From contig NZ_JANHOF010000001.1 of NCBI RefSeq assembly GCF_024498075.1, positions 186,001 to 250,000 on the forward strand: a DNA stretch of 64,000 bases, written 5' to 3'. Source of the DNA: Paenibacillus mendelii (GTDB taxonomy: Bacteria > Bacillota > Bacilli > Paenibacillales > Paenibacillaceae). Below, in pieces: positions 19,244 to 27,728 of the stretch (position 1 is its first letter; every line of letters begins with the position of its first letter). A program made the position numbers and the translations under genes. The notes beneath the pieces are model-generated. The model did not search any database and was not told the DNA's origin. It worked only from the letters and a program-made list of their open reading frames with translations.

Positions 19244-19337
19244 TATAACGTTCATGTATTCATGAACCATCACTGGCAACCGGCACACAAGCGCAGGGTA
19301 GCATTCTGACCTACACCATATACATGGTATTATATAC
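19244..19337 (-). repeat. Degraded attC-like element at the array edge
   Basis: Left end TATAACGTTCATGTATTCAT matches the left end of the elements at 50-53 kb, and the right end CATGGTATTATATAC matches their GGTGTTATAC. The inner part is shorter (94 bp in all). It lies 53 bp upstream of the NUDIX start, the same layout as in the better-preserved array. Confidence 0.55.
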
Positions 19338-19414
19338 CACTTATGGATGAGTGACAGAAGTTTCGGATCACGTTCCCTCACGCCTGTTAGCTTAATCCTC
19401 GAATAGTCAATGAC

Positions 19415-20716
19415 CTACCCTTTGTTCAATATCGTCTCCCCGTATTGACGGAAAGTAAAGTACATGCACAGAAGTAGGAACATGATGAATAATCCCGCAC
19501 TGACCGTGCCATACCAGCCCAGCTTGCTGCCGAAATAGGCCCCGAATGCGATTGAAGCCCCGCAGCCGACCAGCATTGCGCGCGCGAGCCCTCCGAAAAG
19601 TCCGATATTCACGCCGGGGCTGGTTTTCGTTCTTCCCGTCCATTTGCTTATTGAAATCCCAACGCTCAAGCAACCGAAGAAAACGATATGCACCAGAAGC
19701 GTTAGCGGAATCATACCGTAGTTGTTAAACATGATGACCTCGTTCGTGTTATCGAAAGCCGCGATAGAAAACAGCATAATCAACAAGCCCACCATCAGAT
19801 TACCGAAGTTGCGCCCTTTCTTCGTATAAGATGCGAGCCCTGTTAGAATCGCGATGAACAGAACCGCGTGTTTAATCAGAATAAGCGGCATAAAGAGCGA
19901 AAAAACCATTAAATCAACACGATCCAGGAAGTCGGTGACATGAATCTGCTGCACCAGAATCCAACCGGTGAAGATAAGCCTGGAGACAAAAACCGGACTA
20001 ACAACGCTAATTAAACAGAAGTTCCAGACTGTTAGCAGAAAGGACGATACCATTACGCCTAATTTCATTGCCATATAAATATCACGCGGGCCCTTGACAT
20101 GATGTAGAAAAGCTCCGATTGCCAAGACATCACCGAATGCTGCCGCTGCAAGAATGCTGCTTTTCAGCGGAGGAATGAAACCGCTGCTCAAAACCGGCTC
20201 AAGTTTGTTCAGATCGATTTCATTCAACAATATGATGGGCAGAAACAAAAGAATGATGGAATAGCTCAGAATAAAAATGACGTTCGTCCTGGCCAAATGC
20301 TCCATTGTTCCGCTCGAATAGTAGATGATAAGCAGCGTAATCATCATAATGATCAGCTCAGGCGGCGTCCGCAGAAGGATCGACGAGCTGAAGAAATCGG
20401 AAAATAATCTCGTCTGCGCAGACAAATCGACTATAAAGTAAAGAATGAACAGTGCATTTAGCAACCCTCCCACAAACTTGCCGCACACCGAATTCGTGAT
20501 CTCGTACATATTTAGCCCGGGAAATTTATGCGCTAACTTATAGAAGAACATCCCGGCACCACATCCGTATAAGATTGGAATAAAGTAGGAAAACCACGCA
20601 TCCTGCTTCGCGGACCCGGCTAGCGCCATGGGCAAGCTTGCTTGGCTGGAGATGGCAAGAAACGTACAGATCAGCATCGCAAGCTGAAGCGTGCTGATCG
20701 TCATCTTATCCTTCAT
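19415..20716 (-). CDS. GerAB-family spore germination permease
   Basis: The 433-residue product has the APC-like membrane fold of GerAB subunits with about 12 hydrophobic segments, starting TISTLQLAMLICTFLAISSQ, and YEITNSVCGKFVGGLLNALF in the second helix pair. It would form the germinant-binding B subunit in the spore inner membrane. It is longer than the usual 360-370 residues, with two additional C-terminal helices. It is the last gene of the A-C-D-B operon, 7 bp after the small D gene. Confidence 0.88.
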   Translation of the reverse strand: MKDKMTISTLQLAMLICTFLAISSQASLPMALAGSAKQDAWFSYFIPILYGCGAGMFFYKLAHKFPGLNMYEITNSVCGKFVGGLLNALFILYFIVDLSAQTRLFSDFFSSSILLRTPPELIIMMITLLIIYYSSGTMEHLARTNVIFILSYSIILLFLPIILLNEIDLNKLEPVLSSGFIPPLKSSILAAAAFGDVLAIGAFLHHVKGPRDIYMAMKLGVMVSSFLLTVWNFCLISVVSPVFVSRLIFTGWILVQQIHVTDFLDRVDLMVFSLFMPLILIKHAVLFIAILTGLASYTKKGRNFGNLMVGLLIMLFSIAAFDNTNEVIMFNNYGMIPLTLLVHIVFFGCLSVGISISKWTGRTKTSPGVNIGLFGGLARAMLVGCGASIAFGAYFGSKLGWYGTVSAGLFIMFLLLCMYFTFRQYGETILNKG

Positions 20717-20723
20717 GCGCTCG

Positions 20724-20948
20724 TCACCCTTTCATGAAATTCATTGTTGCTTTCATGATATCTAACACAAACGTTTGCTCAATGATAGAGAATTTGAAAG
20801 GTATGATATAGAGCACGATCAGACCGATCGTCAGACATGCAGTACAGAAGTAAATGACCTTACGTGCTCCGCAGCCATGCTTGTTCCAATTGGCTATGAT
20901 CGATGCGATATACAACGCGAGGACTAGAATCAAGAACGGGTTTCTCAT
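20724..20948 (-). CDS. Two-helix D-type subunit of the ger operon
   Basis: A 74-residue protein with two hydrophobic segments (residues 3-20 and 32-50) encoded between gerC and gerB. Small 2-TM D proteins encoded with germinant receptors are known in Bacillus to modulate receptor activity; assignment here rests on size, topology and operon position. It begins 1 bp after the stop of gerC and ends 7 bp before gerB. Confidence 0.65.
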   Translation of the reverse strand: MRNPFLILVLALYIASIIANWNKHGCGARKVIYFCTACLTIGLIVLYIIPFKFSIIEQTFVLDIMKATMNFMKG

Positions 20949-20949
20949 T

Positions 20950-22134
20950 TTATTGTTCCTTCTTCGCCAAATTTTCTTTTGTCATGCCAATCCGGTGCAG
21001 CTTGTTATCGACACTAACGGCAAAGGAGCAGTTGGGGAACAACTCGTCCCACTTGTGCTTCCATGTGCGCTGCCATAGACCGGGGAAAGCCCGGTTCGCG
21101 ATCTGCCCGAAGCCGATCACATCGCTGTTTGACTCCTGCATCAGCTTCAGCGCCTTCATGATATCCTGCTTCATGCTTTTTTCCACAAGCTGCTCGATTT
21201 CTATGCGCTGACCGATATCATCGTAATTCCGCTGTATATTCATATCCTCCTCGATGCTGGATTTCGAATGGACATTGATTTGAAAACTCGGTTTGCCGTT
21301 CTTGATTATTGGTTTAATCCGAACAATCGCCGACGTAATCCCAAGCGTCGTATTCCCACCGTTCTTCCCCTTCAGCGTCAAAATATATGGTTTGAATTTC
21401 CCGCTTAACAGTCGGATTCCAACCGAGGCGCCTCCTTTGGCTATCGCCGTCATCTTTGAGTTATGGGTTAATGCGTAGCCGGATACAGTTATATCCTCCG
21501 CCTGCTGTCGGGCCAAGCTCGTCTCCTTTAACTGCACATACGGCAAATACGCATCGCTTCCAGTCGTTATGGCCTGTCCGGCAACGTCCTTCAACGTCAC
21601 CCGGAGGCTGGAATCGGACTGAAGGATCTCTCGAATCGCTTCGGCTGAGAACCGTTCCAGACGTGTATTCGCATTAAGGACGTCGATCGCTTTGCCTTTC
21701 GTCACGGCGACAAAGACAGTCAGCCGATTTTCGGGCATTCTAGTGACCGCGTCGATCATCTGGTCCACGCCTGAACGGGCATATTCCTCGCCGATCAATA
21801 ACACGCGGCGATGACCGAGAAACAGTTTCCGCGGCAGCCCTCTCTGCAGCTTGGCTACAGCTTCTCTTATGCTGCTGCCTGTTTCTTCTTTAATGACGAA
21901 AGGCTTCTTTCCTCCCGAACCGCCTCCCCCGCCTGTCGCTCCGCCCATATTGCCAGGCAGAGGGATGAGCACACTGATCCTGATGCCATCTCCTTCCTTG
22001 TCTATTCCGCTTGCCAGTACTAAGGCGACGTCATTGACCTCTCTACGATCCCAGCAACCGCTCAGCAGGATTACAAAGAGAAGTACTAGTGCAGACAGAA
22101 GAAAACGGCACATGCAGCTTTTCATGTTCTTCAT
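20950..22134 (-). CDS. Ger(x)C-family lipoprotein subunit
   Basis: The 394-residue protein has lipobox LSGC (Cys27) followed by the hallmark WDRREVNDVALVLASGID. Family C subunits are lipoproteins on the outer face of the spore inner membrane and are required for receptor function. A Gly-rich stretch (GGATGGGGGSGGKK) lies near residue 67. The ATG overlaps the gerA stop by 4 bases. Confidence 0.9.
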   Translation of the reverse strand: MKNMKSCMCRFLLSALVLLFVILLSGCWDRREVNDVALVLASGIDKEGDGIRISVLIPLPGNMGGATGGGGGSGGKKPFVIKEETGSSIREAVAKLQRGLPRKLFLGHRRVLLIGEEYARSGVDQMIDAVTRMPENRLTVFVAVTKGKAIDVLNANTRLERFSAEAIREILQSDSSLRVTLKDVAGQAITTGSDAYLPYVQLKETSLARQQAEDITVSGYALTHNSKMTAIAKGGASVGIRLLSGKFKPYILTLKGKNGGNTTLGITSAIVRIKPIIKNGKPSFQINVHSKSSIEEDMNIQRNYDDIGQRIEIEQLVEKSMKQDIMKALKLMQESNSDVIGFGQIANRAFPGLWQRTWKHKWDELFPNCSFAVSVDNKLHRIGMTKENLAKKEQ

Positions 22135-23675
22135 GCTTCATCCCCCTTGTCTACAGCGATTGAGCTGGCGTCCTGTTGGCGTTGTTGGTCTTGTACGTTC
22201 ATAAAGGAAGGTCTTCGATTCATCTTCTGCCATGGTGCACGAATGAATATATCTTTCCAGTCGCTGAAGGAAATTGGGGCGACGGGAGCAAGATACGGAA
22301 CCCCGAACGATCGGAGCTTGGCCATATGACCCATGAATGCCATAACGCCAATCACGATACCGAGCAGACCAAACACGGAGGCGAGCAGCATTAACGGAAA
22401 CCGGAGCATCCGAATCGAGATAGCCGCATTGTAACGAGGCAGCGTGAAAGAAGCGATCCCCGTCAGCGAGACGACAATTACCATCGCCGCCGATACGATT
22501 CCCGCCTGAACGGCGGCTTGTCCGACGACGAGCGCTCCCAAGATGCTAACCGCCTGACCAACGGTACGGGGAAGCCTGATCCCCGCCTCCCGTAGTCCTT
22601 CGAATGCAACCTCCATAATGAGCGCCTCCACGACCGCAGGAAAGGGTATTGCTTCCCTGGAAGCAGCTATGCTAAGCAGCAGACTGGTTGGAATCATCTC
22701 GGGATGATAGGTGGTAGCGGCAATATATAGTGCGGGCGTGAGCAACGCAATAAACAAAAAGATAAAACGGAGTATGCGAAGCAGGCTTCCCGCCATAAAC
22801 CGCTCGTAATAATCCTCGCTTGCCTGCAGCCATTGCCAGAAGCCGAATGGCGCTAGCAGCACGAATGGCGTTCCGTTCACAATGATGGCCACTCTGCCCT
22901 CCAGCAATGCCGCCGCGACCGTATCCGGCCGTTCCGTATTCTGAATTTGCGGGAACGGCGAGTAAGCCTCGTCCTGAATCAGCTCTTCAATATAACCGCT
23001 TTCCAGCACACCATCGATGCATATACGTTTGATGCGGTCTTCGATCTCTTGTACCAGTTCCGGATCGGCAATGCCTGCAAGATACGAAACGACAACATCG
23101 GTTTTCGTCTCCGTTCCGACGACGAACGACTTCATTTTCAATCGCGGCGATTTAATTTTGGTTCGGATCAGCGAGGTGTTCGTCCGCAGATGCTCGTTAA
23201 AGCCTTCACGCGGACCACGAACGACAGTCTCGGTTTCGGGCTCTGAAACGGTACGCCCCTCTGTCCCTCTTAATCCTAGTACTAGAGCAAGTGTGCTGCC
23301 CTCCACGAGCAGGACGCTATCGCCGGATAAGACGGCGGTAAGCAGCTCACCGTATTGTTCGGCTGTCGACGTCTGGACGACGGGGAGTGTATTCTTCGCG
23401 ATTGTTCCGATATCGAAGGCGTTGCCCTGCAGCACCATCAGCGATTTCAATACTTCATCGACGGCGGTGCTGAGTACGATCCCGTCCACATAGCAGATAA
23501 GCGCATCCGGACCGTTCTCCATCGTAAATTCACGGAAGACGGCATCGGAGCAGTCGCGGAAGATCTCCTCAAGCATTCGCTTATTTTGATTAATCGAAGG
23601 CTCAATAAGAACCTCTTTATAATGCGCAATCGTCTGCTGATCAAGCTTCTCTTCGCGCTTTCCTTTACCCGGCAA
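22131..23675 (-). CDS. GerA-family germinant receptor A subunit
   Basis: The 514-residue protein shows the GerAA layout: a soluble N-terminal domain with SVLLVEGSTLALVLGLRGTE, the conserved RGPREGFNEHLRTNTSLIRT region near residue 150, then about five membrane helices from residue 300 (LLRILRFIFLFIALLTPALY, and IPFPAVVEALIMEVAFEGLR). It starts with TTG at 23675: a TGA stands two codons upstream, and GGTGGTGATC precedes it. It is the first gene of a four-gene operon transcribed in the forespore in related species. Confidence 0.9.
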   Translation of the reverse strand: MPGKGKREEKLDQQTIAHYKEVLIEPSINQNKRMLEEIFRDCSDAVFREFTMENGPDALICYVDGIVLSTAVDEVLKSLMVLQGNAFDIGTIAKNTLPVVQTSTAEQYGELLTAVLSGDSVLLVEGSTLALVLGLRGTEGRTVSEPETETVVRGPREGFNEHLRTNTSLIRTKIKSPRLKMKSFVVGTETKTDVVVSYLAGIADPELVQEIEDRIKRICIDGVLESGYIEELIQDEAYSPFPQIQNTERPDTVAAALLEGRVAIIVNGTPFVLLAPFGFWQWLQASEDYYERFMAGSLLRILRFIFLFIALLTPALYIAATTYHPEMIPTSLLLSIAASREAIPFPAVVEALIMEVAFEGLREAGIRLPRTVGQAVSILGALVVGQAAVQAGIVSAAMVIVVSLTGIASFTLPRYNAAISIRMLRFPLMLLASVFGLLGIVIGVMAFMGHMAKLRSFGVPYLAPVAPISFSDWKDIFIRAPWQKMNRRPSFMNVQDQQRQQDASSIAVDKGDEA

Positions 23676-23711
23676 TCCCGATCACCACCGATCCCTATAT
23701 GAGGTTATATT

Positions 23712-23742
23712 TACCTCGATAGTAAAAAATATTCTTCAGGTG
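23712..23742 (-). promoter_or_regulatory. Candidate sigma-G promoter for ger operon 1
   Basis: On the minus strand GAATA, 17 bases, then AAATATA lies about 45 bp upstream of the TTG start. This resembles the sigma-G pattern (gnATR, 17-18 bases, CATnnTA) used by ger operons. The match is imperfect. Confidence 0.35.
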
Positions 23743-23852
23743 GAGCCGAATCCCATTACATGGACGTTCCCCGTCCCCTTGCCGAGTGAAAGATTCCACG
23801 ATGTATGAATGCGGTATTCAACACAGTCATGCCTTTAAGACCTCATCATTAA

Positions 23853-23890
23853 TATATACGTTGACATGTATATACGTTTTAGTGTATATT
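23853..23890 (+). promoter_or_regulatory. Promoter and dyad operator of the ArsR gene
   Basis: TTGACA (23861-23866), an 18-base spacer and TATATT (23885-23890) form a good sigma-A promoter. ATATAC, 8 bases, GTATAT form an inverted repeat over the -35 box, a likely autoregulatory operator for the ArsR product. Transcription should start almost at the ATG at 23897, and no ribosome site is visible, so the message may be leaderless. Confidence 0.6.
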
Positions 23891-23896
23891 TTAACC

Positions 23897-24232
23897 ATGA
23901 ACACATCAGCGATGCAATTAACCCTTCTCACGATAGCCGAGCCAAACCGCTTTAATATCGTGGAGCTGTTAAAGAAAGGACCGCGCTCAGTAAGCGATAT
24001 TGTTCAGGCATTGAACATAGGCCAGCCTCAAGTATCCCGTCATTTGCGTATTATGAGCGATGCCGGACTGGTATATGTGGAGCGCAAGGCCCAACAGCGA
24101 ATCTATAGCTTGGAGGCGCAGCCCTTTCAAGAGCTCGATGCCTGGTTCGATTCGTTCAGTCGTTTGTGGGAAGACCGTCTCGACAAATTGGATGACCTGC
24201 TAAGTGAAATTAAAAGAGAGGAGCAGGAATAA
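23897..24232 (+). CDS. ArsR-family transcriptional regulator
   Basis: The 111-residue winged-helix protein has the ArsR recognition region SVSDIVQALNIGQPQVSRHL followed by RIMSDAGLVYVERKAQQRIY. It lacks a Cys-rich metal site, as is usual for the ArsR group linked to SRPBCC/AHA1 genes. The next gene, 100 bp away, is such a gene, so it probably represses this cluster. Start chosen at ATG 23897, since longer versions read into the promoter. Confidence 0.85.
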   Translation: MNTSAMQLTLLTIAEPNRFNIVELLKKGPRSVSDIVQALNIGQPQVSRHLRIMSDAGLVYVERKAQQRIYSLEAQPFQELDAWFDSFSRLWEDRLDKLDDLLSEIKREEQE

Positions 24233-24333
24233 CCGTAATAAATAGCAATGCGATTCTTTGAATGCACTGCTAATTGGAGAATCGTAAGCGCCGATTAACT
24301 TCCTCGAATAGAAGATGACAAGGATGGATCGAT

Positions 24334-24831
24334 ATGAGAAAACAAGTGAAAATAACGAAAAATCGGGATCGCCGTGAACTCGTCGTTGAACGCGTCATGA
24401 CGGCATCAACCAAGAATGTCTGGCAATGCTGGACCAAGCCGGCCTATCTTGAGCGCTGGTGGGGACCACGGAACTGGACCGCTACCATTTACGAAATGGA
24501 TGTAAGGCCCGGTGGGGTCTGGCGCTATAGTCTGGCCTCGAACGACGGTACAGGTGAGGTAGCTCGCTGTGTAGCTACCTATAATGAAGTGATTGAACCG
24601 GCAAGGCTCGTCTTCACCGACACATTCGCAGACATGAACTGGAATGTTGTTGAAGGCAGCGACATGCATACGACCGTAACTTTTGAAGAAGCAGACGCAG
24701 GTACCAGACTCACAATTACTACTCTATTCGCCAGTGTCGAGGATCTGGAGAATGCCGAAGCGATGGGTATGATTGAGGGCTTCGAGGATACCTTAGCTCG
24801 CCTGGAAGATATTCTAAGTACGACTCATTAA
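24334..24831 (+). CDS. SRPBCC / AHA1-domain protein
   Basis: The 165-residue product follows the AHSA1-type SRPBCC pattern: VERVMTASTKNVWQCWTKPA, LERWWGPRNWTA, DVRPGGVWRYSL and TVTFEEADAGTRLTITTLFA. These cavity proteins bind small hydrophobic ligands. AAGGA lies 8 bases before the ATG. It sits behind an ArsR gene, a very common pairing, and ahead of a hydrolase gene by 22 bp. Confidence 0.85.
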   Translation: MRKQVKITKNRDRRELVVERVMTASTKNVWQCWTKPAYLERWWGPRNWTATIYEMDVRPGGVWRYSLASNDGTGEVARCVATYNEVIEPARLVFTDTFADMNWNVVEGSDMHTTVTFEEADAGTRLTITTLFASVEDLENAEAMGMIEGFEDTLARLEDILSTTH

Positions 24832-24853
24832 TGAACCTGCTAGGAGGATATCT

Positions 24854-25657
24854 ATGTTAACCGTTATTTCGAAAGATGGAACTCAAATCGCTTATGAAAA
24901 GATAGGATCCGGCCCTGCAATCATTGTGGTTGCTGCAGCAGCTGCGGACCACAACGATGCCACTCCGCTCGCACAACAGCTGGCCCAATCCTTCACGGTC
25001 TACAATTACGACCGCCGAGGGCGAGGTAACAGCACCGATAATTCATCCACGTATACGGTGGACCGAGAGATTGAGGACATTGAAGCTTTAATTCATGTGA
25101 TTGGTGAGACTCCCAGCCTATTCGGAAGTTCTGCCGGTGCCGTACTAGCCTTGGAAGCGGCCGATAAGCTTGATAACCGTATTGCCAAGCTTGCTCTATA
25201 TGAGCCTCCTTTCATTATTAATGACGGCCGCGCCCCTGTACCAGCCGATTACATACAGAACCTGAACAAGCTCGTCCATGACGGCAACCGCAGCGATGCA
25301 GTGGAATACTTCATGACAGCAGCGATCGGCGTTCCGGCTGAGTTTCTCGATTATATGAAGGCAGATCCATCTTGGGGGAACATGGAAGGCATGGCACACA
25401 CCCTCGCTTACGATGGCCTAATTATGGGCGACACTCAATCTGGCAAGCCGCTCCCTACCGACCGTTGGCATGTTCATGTTCCTACTCTGGTCATGACAGG
25501 CGAGAACAGCGAGCCATTCATTCAGAGTGCTGCCAAGGCTTTAGTGGAGCTGTTACCCCACGGTGAATACCGGGCGCTCCCGGGTCAAGATCACTCAGCA
25601 GTCATGATGGCCCCTGATGTCCTCGCGGGTGCAATCACCGAATTTATTCAGCCTTAG
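24854..25657 (+). CDS. Alpha/beta hydrolase
   Basis: The 267-residue enzyme has the oxyanion and nucleophile region of the fold: YDRRGRGNS at residues 52-60, the elbow GSSAG with Ser93, a late acid region (TLVMTGENSEPF) and His in LPGQDHSAVM. Substrate unknown; many relatives are small-molecule esterases. An ideal AGGAGGATATCT precedes the ATG and it is 22 bp behind the SRPBCC gene. Confidence 0.85.
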   Translation: MLTVISKDGTQIAYEKIGSGPAIIVVAAAAADHNDATPLAQQLAQSFTVYNYDRRGRGNSTDNSSTYTVDREIEDIEALIHVIGETPSLFGSSAGAVLALEAADKLDNRIAKLALYEPPFIINDGRAPVPADYIQNLNKLVHDGNRSDAVEYFMTAAIGVPAEFLDYMKADPSWGNMEGMAHTLAYDGLIMGDTQSGKPLPTDRWHVHVPTLVMTGENSEPFIQSAAKALVELLPHGEYRALPGQDHSAVMMAPDVLAGAITEFIQP

Positions 25658-25711
25658 TCAACGATTCACAAATTCGAATGAACAATATATAGTTCTGAGA
25701 GGAGAATTCCA

Positions 25712-26173
25712 ATGAAGGACGAGAACGTACAAGCTCAAGAGCACCAACAACAACTACCGACGCCAAATTCTGATCTCAAAGCGCTAGACCGCTTAGTTGG
25801 TACTTGGGAGGTCAGCGGTGGCGCAGAAGGAACCGTAACCTATGAGTGGATGGAAGGCGGATTCTTCTTGATCCAGCGTGTCGACCTAAAGCAATTCGGC
25901 CAAGACGTGAAAGGTATTGAACTCATCGGGCATTTGCAGCCTTTTGGTGAACAGCCTAGCCAGGACATTATGTCCCGCTATTATGATAGTGTTGGTAACA
26001 CGTTTGATTACGTCTACGAAATGGATGGAGACATCCTGATGATCTGGGCTGGAGCTAAGGGCTCACCTGCCTACTTCAAGGGATCCTTCAGCGCAGACGG
26101 CAATACCAATCGTGGTTCTTGGGTCTACCCCGGCGGTGGCGGTTATGAATCAACCATGATCAGAATGACATAA
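25712..26173 (+). CDS. DUF1579-like lipocalin-fold protein
   Basis: A 153-residue soluble protein with LDRLVGTWEVSGGAEGTVTY, GGFFLIQRVD and an ending SFSADGNTNRGSWVYPGGGG, the pattern of small beta-barrel proteins of the DUF1579 type. Ligand unknown. GAGAGGAG precedes the ATG. It is the last intact gene of the ArsR cluster. Confidence 0.75.
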   Translation: MKDENVQAQEHQQQLPTPNSDLKALDRLVGTWEVSGGAEGTVTYEWMEGGFFLIQRVDLKQFGQDVKGIELIGHLQPFGEQPSQDIMSRYYDSVGNTFDYVYEMDGDILMIWAGAKGSPAYFKGSFSADGNTNRGSWVYPGGGGYESTMIRMT

Positions 26174-26268
26174 TGATGAGCAGACCTTATATCGAAATCC
26201 GCGGCACACGGGATAACAATCTGAAGGATATCAATCTGCGTATTCCTAAAGGTGAAATTCGACGATAA
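26173..26268 (+). pseudogene. UvrA-like ATPase N-terminal stub
   Basis: Overlapping the previous stop, 31 codons encode YIEIRGTRDNNLKDINLRIP and KGEI, the start of UvrA-family excision or drug-resistance ATPases, then a TAA just where the Walker A motif should follow. The rest of the gene is gone; a terminator of the opposite strand follows directly. Confidence 0.7.
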
Positions 26269-26320
26269 TAAAAAACAGTCGCAGAGTACCGGGGGTCATG
26301 CCGGTGCCCTGCGACTGTTT
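26266..26320 (-). terminator. Terminator of the DinB gene
   Basis: AAACAGTCGCAG and CTGCGACTGTTT make a perfect 12-bp stem; read on the minus strand it is followed by TTTTTTATT. It lies 28 bp after the DinB stop. Confidence 0.75.
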
Positions 26321-26347
26321 GGCGCGTATCGATTCGAGTAACTTAGT

Positions 26348-26845
26348 TCATTGGGCTTCCTCGTCGGCCGAGGGACCGTATATGCCCGGCACCGGAATAT
26401 CGAGAAGCCGCAAATATACCCCGAGCTGCGCCCGGTGGTGGACCATGTGGCTTAATCCGAAGGTGCGGAGCGCGATCGCCCGCGGCTCGCGGAGGATGAT
26501 ATGGTCGCCGTGTCGCAGCGTCCATTCCTCCCCGAGCGTTTTCTCATCACATTCGGCGAGCAGCTTTTCAAACTTGCCGACGTTCGCGTCGAATTCCTCC
26601 AGAAGGTCAGCGCGTTTCTCCAATGGCTCCCGCCGCAGCGGCACGGTCGAAAGATCGAACTCCGGGTACTGAAAAATCGCGATTTGCCAGTTCAGCAGGT
26701 TGGTCAGGTGCGTGGCCAGCCCTCCGAGCGTCATCGATTTCTCGTGCGGCTTCCACGACATATGCTCCTCGGGCAAGCGTTCCAGAATTCGGCGCGTAGT
26801 GGCCAGTTCATGCGTTGCATCGCCGACGATCAGTTGTTTGACCAT
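26348..26845 (-). CDS. DinB-family protein
   Basis: The 165-residue four-helix protein has the metal-site histidines of the DinB/YfiT superfamily: His in LATHLTNLLNW and in GLSHMVHHRAQLGVYLRLLD. Members include thiol-dependent S-transferases; the reaction here is unknown. The start at 26845 is set by GAGAGGAGAGGAA. Confidence 0.85.
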   Translation of the reverse strand: MVKQLIVGDATHELATTRRILERLPEEHMSWKPHEKSMTLGGLATHLTNLLNWQIAIFQYPEFDLSTVPLRREPLEKRADLLEEFDANVGKFEKLLAECDEKTLGEEWTLRHGDHIILREPRAIALRTFGLSHMVHHRAQLGVYLRLLDIPVPGIYGPSADEEAQ

Positions 26846-27204
26846 AAATTCCTCTCCTCTCTTATGGTTAAGCATACTATAAATTCCGGTCGAGCGGAAA
26901 GCTCTTCCACGTCGTTTAACTTCGTTCGTTCGGAATGTACCGACGGTACAGCTTTAACTCCAAGGGAGCCTGCGACAACTGCCAAGGTGCTGGCGTCATC
27001 TTCTACATCAACCTCGCTCTTCTGAACGACGCCAATCTGCCTTGGGACGTCTGTGAAGGCAAGCGTTTCAAGGAAGTAGTCCAGGCTGCCGAGCATATCG
27101 GCAGCCTGGACTGAAGTCGTTGCGGAAGATGTGATTATGAATGCTAATGAACAAACGAACTCATAGTCACACTTTCTGCATGCCTCCATCAACCATATTG
27201 GTAT
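26846..27204. other. Gene-free stretch, possible decayed coding sequence
   Basis: No intact gene. A minus-strand frame over 26830-27192 reads LGSLDYFLETLAFTDVPRQI and further plausible text but shows no ribosome site and matches no family I know. It abuts the SLH fragment and may be decayed sequence. Confidence 0.3.
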
Positions 27205-27345
27205 TCATTCTTTGTATTCCAGCATTCTCATCAACAAGGTTACCGCTTCGGCTCGTGTCGTAGGCTCCTGCGGTGCGAACAGATTGCCAGGGCGTCCCGT
27301 AACCAGGCCGGCTTTGAAGGCTGCTGCAACATAGGGCTTCGCCCA
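27205..27345 (-). pseudogene. C-terminal S-layer homology (SLH) domain fragment
   Basis: An open segment of 46 codons reads WAKPYVAAAFKAGLVTGRPG, LFAPQEPTTRAEAVTLLMRM and ends LEYKE, which is the end of an SLH domain that anchors exoproteins to pyruvylated cell wall polymer. A TAG stands directly upstream and only unassigned frames follow, so it is the tail of a lost surface protein. Confidence 0.75.
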
Positions 27346-27728
27346 CTAAGCAGCCGCACATTGAAAGACTTGCTTCTCCAGTTCTTCTTCAACTCTCTCC
27401 TCACATCGCTCATTTGGTCGTTTGATGACGCTCACTGCTTTCTGTAGACGGCTTCCATCCTTAATTCCTGCCAAGGTCTGGTGAAATCTGCTGTCTTTGA
27501 GAACAAGCTTGAACTGTCCGCCGTATTCTTGACCTGCGGTTGTACCAGCCGTTATCACCCTCCCAATTGATGTCATCGAGGCAGCCTATGTAACAGCGCC
27601 AGCTGTGAAGCCAAGCTAATGTCTGGTCTCACCTGCAATACGGTGAACATCTACCTGTCTACCGTAGTGATTGTATGCCTGTCACCGGTGTTTGATCATA
27701 AGAAAAATCGTTGAGATCCCGTGAAGCA
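27346..27728. other. Decayed region upstream of the SLH fragment
   Basis: A minus-strand frame (27346-27576) encodes TAGQEYGGQFKLVLKDSRFH and a Lys/Glu-rich tail and could be another decayed part of the lost surface protein. It has no start signal and no recognised family. Nothing intact. Confidence 0.3.
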
